From Vulcanococcus sp. Clear-D1 (GTDB taxonomy: Bacteria > Cyanobacteriota > Cyanobacteriia > PCC-6307 > Cyanobiaceae): a stretch of DNA of 64,000 nucleotides. The DNA lies in assembly GCF_014654725.1 (NCBI RefSeq), contig NZ_JACVZV010000018.1, positions 1-64,000 on the forward strand. The letters run 5' to 3'. The notes under the pieces are model-generated. The model ran no database searches. It had not been told where the DNA came from and worked only from the letters and a program-made list of their open reading frames with translations. The position numbers and the translations under genes were made by a program. Below, one piece after another: positions 54,166 through 62,664 of this stretch (position 1 is the stretch's first letter; each line of letters starts with the position of its first letter).

Positions 54166-55923
54166 ATGGTTTTCGACTGGTTCAATCGCAGCGCGGCCCC
54201 TCAGAACCCTGAGGAGCCCCAGCCGGAACAAACCCCGCAGCCGCCGGCCGCCGATGAGGCACCTGCCGTGCCCGCGCCCGAGGCTGTTCAGCCGGAACCA
54301 AGCCTGGAGTCTGTCCCGTCAGCTCCTGCTACCCCCACTCAGTCCGCTGTTTCCGCCGCGGCCTCCGCGTCAGCGCCAGCACCCGCTGTTGGTGCCGTCG
54401 ATCAGGACGCCCTCGATTGGGCCCGTCAGGCCTATGCCCGCCTGAAGGCCCAGCAAGAAGCTGAAAAACAGGCTGCGGCTGGTTCGCCGGCTGCGCCAAC
54501 ACCGGCGCCGACAGCTCAACCCGCATCGGCGCCGCCATCGCCTGAATCACCGGCCCCTGCTGCGCCCGTCGACGTCTCTCCATCGTTGCCTGCACCGGAG
54601 CTGACCGCTGCAGATGCACCTGCAACGCCTGCCCAGGAATCTGTTCAGTCTGTACAGGTTCCTGGGCAGTTCTCCCCAGTAACGCAACAGCCTGCTCCGG
54701 ATTCGGCCCGTGATCAGGCGGCCCCTGAGCCCTCCGCTCCGCCAGAGCCTCCTGCCCTTGCCGCAGGCTTGTCGCTGCTGGAGCAGGCTGCCGCCCAGCG
54801 GGCGCAGCGCCAACAGGAGCTGCTGGAGCGGGCGATCGACGTGCCCGCGGCGCCCCCCCCTGCGCCCGCGGCCCCGGTTGCTGCACCCGCCGATGAAGCG
54901 GCCCCGCAGCTCGGTGCCTTCGATGAGGATTTCACCTGGTCGGCCGAAGTGCTCGCCGCCCAGGGGCGTCAGCTCAACGACATCTCGCTTGAAGAGATCG
55001 ACTGGCTCGGCCGCCTGCGCCGCGGCATGGAGAAGACCCGCCGCGGTTTTGTCACCCAGCTGCTCGACAACCTCGGCGACGATCCCCTCACGCCGGAGGT
55101 GCTCGACGACCTCGAGAGCCTCTTGCTTCGCGCCGATGTGGGTGTGCAGGCCACCGATCAGGTGCTTGAGGCCCTGCGCAAGCGGCTCAACGAAGAGGTG
55201 GTGGAGCCCGCGGAGGGCATCCGCTTCCTGAAGGAGCAGCTGAAGGGCCTGCTCGATGCGCCGATTCAGGCCAGTGGCGCTCCGCTGCTGGCGCCCGAGC
55301 GCGGACGCCTCAACGTGTGGCTGATGGTGGGTGTGAACGGCGTGGGCAAAACCACCACCCTCGGCAAGCTCGCCAACCTCGCGGTGCGCAGCGGCTACAG
55401 CTGCCTGATTGCTGCTGCAGACACCTTCCGCGCTGCGGCCGTGCAGCAGGTGGCGGTGTGGGGCGAGCGCAGCGGCGTCACGGTGGTGTCGAACCCCTCA
55501 GCCAATGCTGATCCTGCGGCTGTGGTGTTTGACGCCATCGGCGCAGCCCAGGCCAAGGGCACCGATCTGGTGCTGGTGGATACCGCCGGTCGCCTGCAGA
55601 CCAAGCACAACCTGATGGAGGAGCTCAGCAAGGTGCGCCGCATCGTCGACAAGTTGGCGCCTGATGCTGTGGTGCAGTCGCTTCTGGTGCTCGATGCCAG
55701 CCAAGGTCAGAACGGCTTGAAGCAGGCGATGGCCTTTGCCCAGGCTGCCGGCCTCACCGGCGTGGTGATCACCAAGCTCGATGGCAGCTCCCGCGGCGGC
55801 GTGGCCCTGGCAGTGGCCTCGGAAGCCGGTCTGCCGATTCGCTTTATCGGCGCTGGTGAGGGGATTCGCGATCTGCGTCCGTTCAACAGCTTCGAGTTCG
55901 TGGAGGCGTTGCTGGCGAAGTAG
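54166..55923 (+). CDS. ftsY: Signal recognition particle receptor FtsY
   Basis: 585 aa. The N-terminal 270 residues are a Pro/Ala/Glu-rich disordered A domain, longer than in most bacteria. The N domain follows (LRRGMEKTRRGFVTQLLDNL), then the SRP GTPase: GVNGVGKTTTLGKLANLAV (G1), ADTFRAAAVQQ, LVDTAGRLQTKHNLMEEL (G3), TKLDGSSRGGVALAV (G4) and IGAGEGIRDLRPFN. With SRP it targets nascent membrane proteins. The A domain carries a perfect 41-bp palindromic repeat (54629-54669) in frame. It lies between nusB and an rsbU-like gene. Confidence 0.96.
   Translation: MVFDWFNRSAAPQNPEEPQPEQTPQPPAADEAPAVPAPEAVQPEPSLESVPSAPATPTQSAVSAAASASAPAPAVGAVDQDALDWARQAYARLKAQQEAEKQAAAGSPAAPTPAPTAQPASAPPSPESPAPAAPVDVSPSLPAPELTAADAPATPAQESVQSVQVPGQFSPVTQQPAPDSARDQAAPEPSAPPEPPALAAGLSLLEQAAAQRAQRQQELLERAIDVPAAPPPAPAAPVAAPADEAAPQLGAFDEDFTWSAEVLAAQGRQLNDISLEEIDWLGRLRRGMEKTRRGFVTQLLDNLGDDPLTPEVLDDLESLLLRADVGVQATDQVLEALRKRLNEEVVEPAEGIRFLKEQLKGLLDAPIQASGAPLLAPERGRLNVWLMVGVNGVGKTTTLGKLANLAVRSGYSCLIAAADTFRAAAVQQVAVWGERSGVTVVSNPSANADPAAVVFDAIGAAQAKGTDLVLVDTAGRLQTKHNLMEELSKVRRIVDKLAPDAVVQSLLVLDASQGQNGLKQAMAFAQAAGLTGVVITKLDGSSRGGVALAVASEAGLPIRFIGAGEGIRDLRPFNSFEFVEALLAK
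54629..54669. repeat. 41-bp palindromic repeat, copy D, inside ftsY
   Basis: Perfect 11-bp inverted repeat CTGCCCAGGAA / TTCCTGGGCAG around the 19-nt loop TCTGTTCAGTCTGTACAGG. It has the same total length (41 bp) as copy A and the same TCTGTAC offset. It encodes residues 155-168 of the disordered FtsY A domain in frame. Confidence 0.8.
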
Positions 55924-55986
55924 GCCACAGCGCCGCCAGCTCCTCCACAAAACGCGGCTATCTTGCGGGCACTTCGCGGCCGCTCG

Positions 55987-57393
55987 GTGAGCAGCAAGCC
56001 GCCCCCACGGCGGTCCGATCCACCGCTTCAGAGCCACGTCGACCGCGCTGCGCTGCCGCGGCCCTCATCGCCGCTGGCTTCGGTCCGTCAGCTGCTCGAC
56101 AGCCTCAGCCGTGAGCAGCGCCGCAACCAGGAGCTGCTCGCCTCACTCGGCTTTGCCCTGCGCAGCTTCACCAACCTGGGGCGGTTTCTCGAGCTGGTTC
56201 CCCTGGTGGCCGCTCGGCTGGTGGAGGCTGAAGGAGCGGCGCTGCTCACCTTTCACCCCGATGGCCGTCTCTGGCGCGAGCAGCTGCATGGCGGGCCGCC
56301 GGAACTGCTGCGGGCCCTGGCCAGCCTTTCCGATGAGGAACTGCTCCAGGCCTCCGGCGATGAAGCGGTGGCGCTGCTGATCGATCGCCTGGTGCGGCGC
56401 CAGCTCACCGATCGGCCCCTGTTTGCCACCTCGGTGGTGGCCCGCGGCCGCAGCCGCGGCCGCCTTTATGTCTACGGCCCCCGCAGCGGTCTGAGCTGGA
56501 GTGAGAGCTACCGCCGGTATGCCCAGCTGGTGGCCGATCTCACAGGGGTGGCGATCGAAAGCGAACAGCTGCTGCAGGAGGCGCGGCGGCATGAGCGCGT
56601 GGATCGGCAGCTCTCCACCGGCGCCGAGATCCAGGCCCAGCTGTTGCCGGATCACTGCCCCGTGATCGAAGGGGTGGAGCTGGCGGCCCGCTGCCGGCCG
56701 GCCTTCCAGGTGGGCGGTGACTACTACGACTTCATCCCCACACGCCCTCAGCTGCTGGGCCGCCGCCGCGAGCAGGGGCGCTGGGCCCTGGTGGTGGGCG
56801 ATGTGATGGGCAAGGGCGTGCCCGCCGGGCTGTTGATGACGCTGCTGCGCGGCATGCTCCGCGCCGAGGTGCTCAGCGGCCATGCCCCTGATCGGATCCT
56901 GCATGACCTCAACCAGCTGGCCCAGGAGGACCTGGCTCAGTCGCACCGCTTCGTGACGCTCTTTTATTCCGATTACGACCCCCGTACCCGCCTACTCCGT
57001 TACGCCAACGCGGCCCACAACCCGCCCCTGATCTGGCGGCGGATGCGCCATGCCGTGGATCGTTTGGATGCACCGGGCCTGCTGATCGGGCTGCAGCCGG
57101 AAGCCCAGTACGGCTGTGAGCAGATCGTGCTCGATCCGGGGGATGTGCTGCTCTGCTACACCGATGGCGTAACCGAAGCCAGCGGGCTCAATGGCGAGCG
57201 CTTTGATGAGGAGCGCCTGATCGCCGCTTTGCAAGCGGCCTGCCGCTCCGGCGTGGGCGCCCAGGGCATCCTCGATCAGTTGTTCGCCCGCCTCGATCGT
57301 TTTGTTGGGCCTGATCGCCAGCTCGATGACGACGCTTCGATGGTGGTGCTGAAGGTGCGCGAGGAGGTGATGCTCCCCTCGCTGCCCCACTGA
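55987..57393 (+). CDS. PP2C-type serine phosphatase with GAF-like sensor (RsbU-like)
   Basis: 468 aa from GTG 55987 (TTG 55963 also possible). A GAF-like domain (about 55-185) is followed by a linker helix and a SpoIIE/PPM phosphatase domain (about 205-460): GAEIQAQLLPDHCPVIEGVE, CRPAFQVGGDYYDF (metal Asp), LVVGDVMGKGVPAGLLMTLL (metal Asp), DVLLCYTDGVTEASGLNGERF and LDDDASMVVLKV. Such phosphatases switch anti-sigma antagonists in partner-switching cascades; no anti-sigma factor is nearby. It is a fixed neighbour of ftsY and argH in picocyanobacteria. Confidence 0.9.
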   Translation: MSSKPPPRRSDPPLQSHVDRAALPRPSSPLASVRQLLDSLSREQRRNQELLASLGFALRSFTNLGRFLELVPLVAARLVEAEGAALLTFHPDGRLWREQLHGGPPELLRALASLSDEELLQASGDEAVALLIDRLVRRQLTDRPLFATSVVARGRSRGRLYVYGPRSGLSWSESYRRYAQLVADLTGVAIESEQLLQEARRHERVDRQLSTGAEIQAQLLPDHCPVIEGVELAARCRPAFQVGGDYYDFIPTRPQLLGRRREQGRWALVVGDVMGKGVPAGLLMTLLRGMLRAEVLSGHAPDRILHDLNQLAQEDLAQSHRFVTLFYSDYDPRTRLLRYANAAHNPPLIWRRMRHAVDRLDAPGLLIGLQPEAQYGCEQIVLDPGDVLLCYTDGVTEASGLNGERFDEERLIAALQAACRSGVGAQGILDQLFARLDRFVGPDRQLDDDASMVVLKVREEVMLPSLPH

Positions 57394-57448
57394 GCTTCGG
57401 CGTGCCCTGCCTGCCAAGCTGAACCTCAACTGATCGAGCCGGGCCCCG

Positions 57449-58849
57449 ATGGCCGTTGAGTCGTCTTCCTCCACCTGGAGCCAGCGTTTCGAGGAGGGGT
57501 TGCATCCGGCGATTGAGCGCTTCAACGCCTCGATCGGCTTTGACATCACCCTGCTCCAGCAGGACCTGGACGGCTCAATTGCCCACGCCCGCATGCTTGG
57601 CAGCACCGGCGTGATCACGGCGGAGGAAGCCGAGCAGTTGGTGGTGGGCCTCGAGCAGGTGCGCAGCGAAGCCGCCGCCGGCCAGTTCAACCCCGGCCTC
57701 GACGACGAGGACGTGCACTTCGCCGTGGAGCGCCGCCTGATTGCGATCCTGGGCCCCCTCGGCAAAAAGCTGCACACCGGCCGCTCCCGCAACGACCAGG
57801 TGGGCACCGACCTGCGCTTGTGGCTGCGGGGTCAGATCGATGCCATCGATGGTGCGCTGGTGCGCTTCGAGCGGGCGCTGCTCGATCAGGCCGAGGCCCA
57901 CGCCGAGGTGATGATCCCGGGCTACACGCACCTGCAGCGGGCCCAGCCCATCTGTCTGGCCCACCATCTGCTGGCCTACGTGGAGATGGCTGAGCGCGAT
58001 CGGGCTCGCCTGCGGGACTTGCGCAAACGCGTGAACATTTGCCCCCTGGGTGCTGCCGCCCTGGCGGGCACACCGGTGCCGATTGATCGCCGCCACACCG
58101 CCGCGGCCCTCGGCTTCGACGATGTGTACGCCAACAGCCTCGATGCGGTGAGCGATCGGGATTTTGCTGTGGAATTCAGCGCCGCCGCCAGCCTGGTGAT
58201 GGTGCACCTGAGCCGCCTCAGCGAAGAGGTGATCCTCTGGGCTAGCGAGGAGTTCGGCTTCGTGAAGCTCACCGACCGCTGCGCCACCGGCAGCAGCCTG
58301 ATGCCTCAGAAGAAAAACCCCGATGTGCCCGAACTGGTGCGCGGCAAGTGCGGCCGTGTGTTCGGTCACCTGCAGGGGCTGCTGGTGATGATCAAGGGCC
58401 TGCCCCTTGCCTACAACAAAGACTTCCAGGAAGACAAGGAAGCGCTGTTCGACGCCGTGGCCACCACCCTGGCTTGCCTGGAGGCGATGGCGATCCTGTT
58501 TGAGGAGGGGCTGCAGTTCCGGCCCGAGCGCCTCGAGGCGGCCGTGGCCTCGGATTTCTCCAACGCCACCGATGTGGCCGATTACCTCGTGGCCAAGGGT
58601 GTGCCTTTCCGCGAGGCGTATCAGCTGGTGGGTGGTCTGGTGAAGGGCTGTCTGCAGGAGGGGATCTTGCTGCGGGATCTGCCTTTGGAGCGCTGGCAGC
58701 AGCTGCATCCTGCGTTTGAGGCGGATATTTATGAGGCGATTCATCCGCGCCAGGTGGTGGCGGCCCGCCGCAGTGAGGGCGGTACGGCGTTTGATCAGGT
58801 GCGTGTGCAGCTGGAGCGGACGCGGCTGCGGCTGACAGCCTCGGCGTGA
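57449..58849 (+). CDS. argH: Argininosuccinate lyase
   Basis: 466 aa. It splits argininosuccinate into arginine and fumarate. The start [17 protein letters not shown] is followed by [65 protein letters not shown] and the superfamily signature [20 protein letters not shown], which contains the catalytic Ser. The C-terminal domain has [30 protein letters not shown]. It follows the phosphatase gene with 55 bp between. Confidence 0.96.
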   Translation: MAVESSSSTWSQRFEEGLHPAIERFNASIGFDITLLQQDLDGSIAHARMLGSTGVITAEEAEQLVVGLEQVRSEAAAGQFNPGLDDEDVHFAVERRLIAILGPLGKKLHTGRSRNDQVGTDLRLWLRGQIDAIDGALVRFERALLDQAEAHAEVMIPGYTHLQRAQPICLAHHLLAYVEMAERDRARLRDLRKRVNICPLGAAALAGTPVPIDRRHTAAALGFDDVYANSLDAVSDRDFAVEFSAAASLVMVHLSRLSEEVILWASEEFGFVKLTDRCATGSSLMPQKKNPDVPELVRGKCGRVFGHLQGLLVMIKGLPLAYNKDFQEDKEALFDAVATTLACLEAMAILFEEGLQFRPERLEAAVASDFSNATDVADYLVAKGVPFREAYQLVGGLVKGCLQEGILLRDLPLERWQQLHPAFEADIYEAIHPRQVVAARRSEGGTAFDQVRVQLERTRLRLTASA

Positions 58850-58920
58850 AGGCCTCCGAACTGACAGAGCCGGCTTAGTCTTCGTGAGCTGAAGTTCTGC
58901 CTGATCGGCCCCCTCGGCCT

Positions 58921-59463
58921 GTGAGCATTTTTGTAGGAAACCTCCCCTTCCGCGCGGAACAGGAGGACGTGGCCGAGTTGTTCTCACCCTTCGGTGAGGT
59001 CACCAACTGTTTCCTGCCCCTCGAGCGCGATACCGGCCGCAAGCGTGGCTTCGCCTTCGTGGAGCTGGCCGATGAAGACAGTGAGTCCCGCGCCATCGAC
59101 GCCCTCCAGGGCGCCGAGCTGATGGGCCGTCCGCTGCGTATCAACAAAGCTGAGCCCCGCAGCAATGGCGGCGGTGGTGATCGCGGCGGCTATGGAGGCG
59201 GCGGTGATCGGGGCCCTCGGCGCGGTGGCTACGGCGGCGGTGGTGATCGCGGCGGCTATGGCGGTGGCGGCGGTTACGGCGGAGGTGGTGGTTATGGCGG
59301 CGGTGGCCGCAGCGACTACGGCGATCGCTCCGGTGGTGGCGGTGAGCGTGGTTCCGGCGCCCGCGGCTGGGAGGACCGCAGCTATGGCGGTGGTGACCGC
59401 GGTGGCGATTCCTTCGGTGCTGGCCGCACCCGTCGCCGTCGCAGCAGTGGCGGCGACGACTGA
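58921..59463 (+). CDS. rbp: Glycine-rich RRM RNA-binding protein
   Basis: 180 aa, GTG start (VSIFVGNLPFRAEQEDV). One RRM (1-80) with RNP2 IFVGNLPF and RNP1 RKRGFAFVEL, then a Gly/Arg/Asp/Tyr-rich tail of about 100 residues built from GGYGGGG and DRGG units, ending RTRRRRSSGGDD. Cyanobacterial Rbp proteins of this type respond to cold and bind poly(U)/poly(G), and some direct mRNAs toward thylakoid membranes. The tail is longer than in many homologues. It lies downstream of argH by 70 bp. Confidence 0.94.
   Translation: MSIFVGNLPFRAEQEDVAELFSPFGEVTNCFLPLERDTGRKRGFAFVELADEDSESRAIDALQGAELMGRPLRINKAEPRSNGGGGDRGGYGGGGDRGPRRGGYGGGGDRGGYGGGGGYGGGGGYGGGGRSDYGDRSGGGGERGSGARGWEDRSYGGGDRGGDSFGAGRTRRRRSSGGDD
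59161..59350 (+). repeat. Tandem GGC/GGT-rich coding repeat
   Basis: Degenerate short repeats of the type GGCGGCGGTGGTGATCGC and GGCGGCTATGG encode the Gly-Tyr-Asp-Arg tail of the RNA-binding protein. Such tracts vary in copy number by slipped replication. Confidence 0.7.
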
Positions 59464-59531
59464 AGCGATCCAGGGCGACGTCAGTTCGCTCGGCTTCGCG
59501 GTGCTTCGGGGTCTCCCGGTGCGGTGATCAC

Positions 59532-59568
59532 ACCCCAGGTAGTGCAGGGTCTGTACGGAACCTGGGGT
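59532..59568. repeat. Palindromic repeat, copy B
   Basis: Perfect 9-bp inverted repeat ACCCCAGGT / ACCTGGGGT around the 19-nt loop AGTGCAGGGTCTGTACGGA, with TCTGTAC at the family offset. It lies in the 165-bp gap between the RNA-binding protein gene and the convergent dus gene, which otherwise holds nothing I recognise. It might serve as a terminator hairpin but lacks a T-run. Confidence 0.75.
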
Positions 59569-59628
59569 TGGTTGCGCGTTGATGACGCAGGCACTGCTCC
59601 CGCCGGTCCGTCCCCTGGCGGGCATTCG

Positions 59629-60627
59629 TTAAAGCCCGCGCTCCTCCAGCTGCGCGGCGGCCCGCTCGAACACCTCCGGTCCCGCATCGCGGGCGCCAGC
59701 GGCCACGCCTAGGTCGCGGCGCCAGTGGCGAGCTCCGCTCACCCCTTCCACCACTTGCACTAAGTGCCGTGCGATCGCCCAGAGGCGGCCGCCGCCGCTC
59801 ACCCAGCGCTCCGCGTAGGGGATCAGCCCTCGTACCACCGTGGAGGCGCTCGCGATCGGCTGGCTGTTGTCGTGGAACAGGTCGAGGTCCACGGTGGCCC
59901 AGCGCAGTGGGTGGTCGTAGGCGGCGCGGCCCACCATCACGCCATCCACCTGCTGTAGCTGTTCCTCGCAGCTGCTCAGATCCAACAGGCCGCCATTCAG
60001 TTCGATGGTGAGCTGGGGTCGCTCGTGCTTGAGCTGATGCACCAGCTCGTAGCGCAGGGGTGGGATCGTGCGGTTCTGCTTGGGGTCGAGGCCCTCCAGC
60101 CAGGCTTTGCGGGCATGCACGCTGAAGCGCTGGGCGCCGGCCGCGGCCACCGTGTCGATGAAGGTCAGCAGCTCCTCATAGGAATCGCGCTCATCGATAC
60201 CGATGCGGTGTTTCACCGTGACGGGCAGGGGTGAGGCCGCGGCCATGGCGCCGATGCAGCGGGCCACGTGATCCGGTTCAGCCATCAGGCAGGCCCCGAA
60301 GCGCCCCTTCTGCACCTTCTCGCTGGGGCACCCCACGTTGAGATTGATCTCGTCGTAGCCGCGATCGGCGGCAATCCGTGCCGCCTCGGCCAACAGATGC
60401 GGGTCATCGCCGCCCACCTGCAGGGCGATCGGGTGCTCGATCGGGTCGAAATCGATCAGGCGCTCGCGCCGCTCGCTGTAGTGAAGCGCTTGGGCCACCA
60501 CCATCTCGGTGTAGAGCAGGCTGCGCCGGGTGATCTGCCGCATCAGCACCCGGAAGTGCCGATCGGTGTAGTCCATCATCGGGGCCACACTGAAGCGGTA
60601 GGCCCCGTTCAGCAGCGAATCGGGCAT
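59629..60627 (-). CDS. dusA: tRNA-dihydrouridine synthase DusA
   Basis: 332 aa from ATG 60627 (MPDSLLNGAYRFSVAPMMDYTDRHFRVLMRQ); the upstream frame to 60819 overlaps the divergent flavoprotein. FMN enzyme that reduces uridine in tRNA D-loops. TIM barrel with VAPMMDYTDRHFR, NLNVGCPSEKVQKGRFGACLM (catalytic Cys in NxGCPS), VTVKHRIGIDE and VHARKAWLEGLDPKQNR, the last typical of DusA (U20/U20a). It is the last member of the gyrA-to-dusA gene string in this window. Confidence 0.95.
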   Translation of the reverse strand: MPDSLLNGAYRFSVAPMMDYTDRHFRVLMRQITRRSLLYTEMVVAQALHYSERRERLIDFDPIEHPIALQVGGDDPHLLAEAARIAADRGYDEINLNVGCPSEKVQKGRFGACLMAEPDHVARCIGAMAAASPLPVTVKHRIGIDERDSYEELLTFIDTVAAAGAQRFSVHARKAWLEGLDPKQNRTIPPLRYELVHQLKHERPQLTIELNGGLLDLSSCEEQLQQVDGVMVGRAAYDHPLRWATVDLDLFHDNSQPIASASTVVRGLIPYAERWVSGGGRLWAIARHLVQVVEGVSGARHWRRDLGVAAGARDAGPEVFERAAAQLEERGL

Positions 60628-60652
60628 CTCCCCATGCTCGCCTTTCACGCCG

Positions 60653-61978
60653 ATGCCCACCTCCTCTGAGCACTGGTCGCTGGTGGTGGCCGGCGGTGGG
60701 CCAGCCGGGTTCATGGCGGCAATCGCCGCCGCGGAGGCTGGGCTGCAGCGGGTGCTGGTGCTCGAGAGCACCCCCGAGCCCCTGGGCAAGGTGCTGATCA
60801 GCGGCGGCGGCCGCTGCAACGTGACCCATGCCTGCTGGGATCCCAGGGAGCTGGTGGGCTCTTATCCCCGCGGTGGCAAGGCTCTGCGCGGCCCCTTCAG
60901 CCGCTTTGCCGCCGGCGATGCGGTGGCCTGGTTCGATGAGCACGGCCTGGAGCTGGTGGAAGAGCCCGATGGGCGGATGTTTCCCCGCGCCAACCGCTCC
61001 ACCGCCGTGATCCAGTGCTTGCGCCGGGCGGCATCCGCGGCCGGGGTGGAGTTGCGCACCCACTGCGCGCTGCAGGCCGCACGGGTGCGCACCGATGGGG
61101 GCTTTGAGTTGGAGGTGCGACAGGGTTCGGACCCTGGATCTGTAGCCAGCGGAGCGCGAGCCAAGGCCCCAGCTGTGTTACTCACCGCCGATCGCCTGCT
61201 CCTCGCCACCGGTAGCCATCCCAGCGGCCGGCGCTTGGCGCAGAGCCTTGGTCACGGCCTGGTGCCGCCCGTGCCCTCGCTGTTCACCCTGGCCTTCAAG
61301 CCCAATCCGCTTGTTGCCCTGGCGGGGGTGGTGATGGATCCGGTGGATCTCGAGCTGGAGCTCGATCTCGATCTTGGTGCTGGCCCGCCGCCGCCGGGCA
61401 TGGCCCATCGCTTTCGCCAGTCGGGCCCGCTGCTCATCACCCACTGGGGCCTGAGCGGCCCCGCCACCCTGCGGCTCACGGCCTTTGCGGCCCGCGCGCT
61501 GCACCACTGCGGTTACCGGGGCACGCTGCGGGTCGACTGGAGTGGCGGCCGCAGCCAGCCCCAGCTCGAGCAGCTGTTCGCCGACTGCCGCCGCGATCAG
61601 GCCCGGCGCCAGCTCAGCAATGCCCGCCCCTGGCCGGCGCTCAGCCGTCGCCTCTGGCAGCACTTACTGGATCAGCAGGGGGTGGAACCGGAGCGGCGCT
61701 GGGCGGATCTGGGCAAGCGCCAGCAGCAGGGGTTGATCGAGAACCTGCGGCGCAGCAGCTACGCCGTGGCGGGCCGCGGTCCCTTCGGCGAGGAGTTCGT
61801 CACCGCCGGTGGCGTACCCCTGGGCGAGGTGAACCTGGCCACCATGGAAAGCCGCCTCACTCCAGGGCTGTACCTGGCCGGTGAGCTGCTGGATGTGGAT
61901 GGCATCACCGGCGGCTTCAACTTCCAGCACTGCTGGAGTTCCGGTTGGCTGGCGGGGCAGGCGATCGCTTTAAACTAG
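60653..61978 (+). CDS. HI0933-family FAD-dependent flavoprotein (BaiN-like)
   Basis: 441 aa. FAD-binding N-terminus VVAGGGPAGFMAAIAAAEAG, then the family-specific GKVLISGGGRCNVTH and FDEHGLELVEEPDGRMFPR. The insert domain carries ITHWGLSGPATLRLTAFAAR, and the C-terminus the FAD motif GGVPLGEVNLATMESRLTPGLYLAGELLDVDGITGGFNFQHCWSSGW. A few members act as dehydrogenases or oxidoreductases, but the substrate is unknown in cyanobacteria. A short Gly/Ser insert at about 161-176 (GSDPGSVASGARAK) is unusual. Divergent from dusA by 25 bp. Its stop lies in the palindrome ahead of the Phd-PIN pair. Confidence 0.9.
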   Translation: MPTSSEHWSLVVAGGGPAGFMAAIAAAEAGLQRVLVLESTPEPLGKVLISGGGRCNVTHACWDPRELVGSYPRGGKALRGPFSRFAAGDAVAWFDEHGLELVEEPDGRMFPRANRSTAVIQCLRRAASAAGVELRTHCALQAARVRTDGGFELEVRQGSDPGSVASGARAKAPAVLLTADRLLLATGSHPSGRRLAQSLGHGLVPPVPSLFTLAFKPNPLVALAGVVMDPVDLELELDLDLGAGPPPPGMAHRFRQSGPLLITHWGLSGPATLRLTAFAARALHHCGYRGTLRVDWSGGRSQPQLEQLFADCRRDQARRQLSNARPWPALSRRLWQHLLDQQGVEPERRWADLGKRQQQGLIENLRRSSYAVAGRGPFGEEFVTAGGVPLGEVNLATMESRLTPGLYLAGELLDVDGITGGFNFQHCWSSGWLAGQAIALN

Positions 61979-61990
61979 TTTGTGAACTAG
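61975..61990. promoter_or_regulatory. Palindromic operator candidate of the Phd-PIN pair
   Basis: CTAGTT-TGTG-AACTAG is a perfect 6-bp inverted repeat with a 4-bp spacer, in an A+T-rich patch 13 bp upstream of the antitoxin start. Phd-type antitoxins bind such dyads. The stop codon of the upstream flavoprotein gene lies inside it. Confidence 0.5.
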
Positions 61991-62002
61991 GTTTGTAGGG
62001 GC

Positions 62003-62245
62003 GTGGAGAGCTCGATCGGCGCTTTTGAGGCCAAGGCCCAGCTCTCCCGGTTACTGAGGGCTGTGGAGCAGGGCGAGCACTTCACCATCACGGTGCGGGG
62101 CAGGCCTGTTGCTGATCTGGTGCCCCATCGCAGCCCATCGCGTGAGGGCGTGGCCGCGGCCATTGAGGCTCTGCAGGCTTTTCCGCGGATCCGTGGTGTT
62201 TCGGATGCAGATGTGACCAGCTTCGTGGCGGAGGGGCGCCGTTGA
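62003..62245 (+). CDS. Phd/YefM-type antitoxin
   Basis: 80 aa, GTG start. Typical fold: SIGAFEAKAQLSRLLRAVEQGEHFTITVRGRPVADLVPHRSP, including the RGRPVADLVP strand, then an acidic-to-basic toxin-binding tail (EALQAFPRIRGVSDADVTSFVAEGRR). It overlaps the PIN gene by 4 bp. It replaces nothing obvious: it sits between the flavoprotein gene and pilC, so it is an insertion into a housekeeping neighbourhood. Confidence 0.9.
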   Translation: MESSIGAFEAKAQLSRLLRAVEQGEHFTITVRGRPVADLVPHRSPSREGVAAAIEALQAFPRIRGVSDADVTSFVAEGRR

Positions 62246-62664
62246 CTCTGGTGATCGATGCCTCCATGGCCCTCGCATGGGTGTTCGAGCGCCAACAGGC
62301 CGCCGATGCCCAGCGAGCGAGTGAGCTTTTGGCTTGCTGTGGCCAGCAGGCCTGGTGGGTTCCGGGGCTCTGGCACCTTGAAGTGGCCAACGCCTTGTTG
62401 GTGGCTGAACGGCGTGGTGTGATCGCTCAAGACGCCAGCGATCTGTTCCTGGCCCGCCTAAGCAGGCTGCCGATCTGCACGGATGGCGATGCCGGGCCTG
62501 AGCAGCAACCCAGGCTGATCGCACTGGCGCGCGCCCATGGCCTCTCCAGCTACGACGCCACCTATCTCGATCTGGCCCATCGCTTCGGTGCTGCGCTCGC
62601 CAGCTTTGATCGCCAGCTCAATCAGGCCGCCGTTGCGATGGGCGTGCCCCTCTACTTGATCTGA
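62242..62664 (+). CDS. VapC-like PIN-domain toxin
   Basis: 140 aa, TTG start overlapping the antitoxin. PIN acids: Asp in LVIDASMALAWVF, Glu in LWHLEVANALLVAER, Asp in LSSYDATYLDLAHRFG, Asp in LASFDRQLNQAA; all four are present, so it is probably active. Its last 13 bp overlap the 3' end of the convergent pilC, so the end of the toxin gene sits inside pilus-gene sequence. Confidence 0.92.
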   Translation: MTLVIDASMALAWVFERQQAADAQRASELLACCGQQAWWVPGLWHLEVANALLVAERRGVIAQDASDLFLARLSRLPICTDGDAGPEQQPRLIALARAHGLSSYDATYLDLAHRFGAALASFDRQLNQAAVAMGVPLYLI

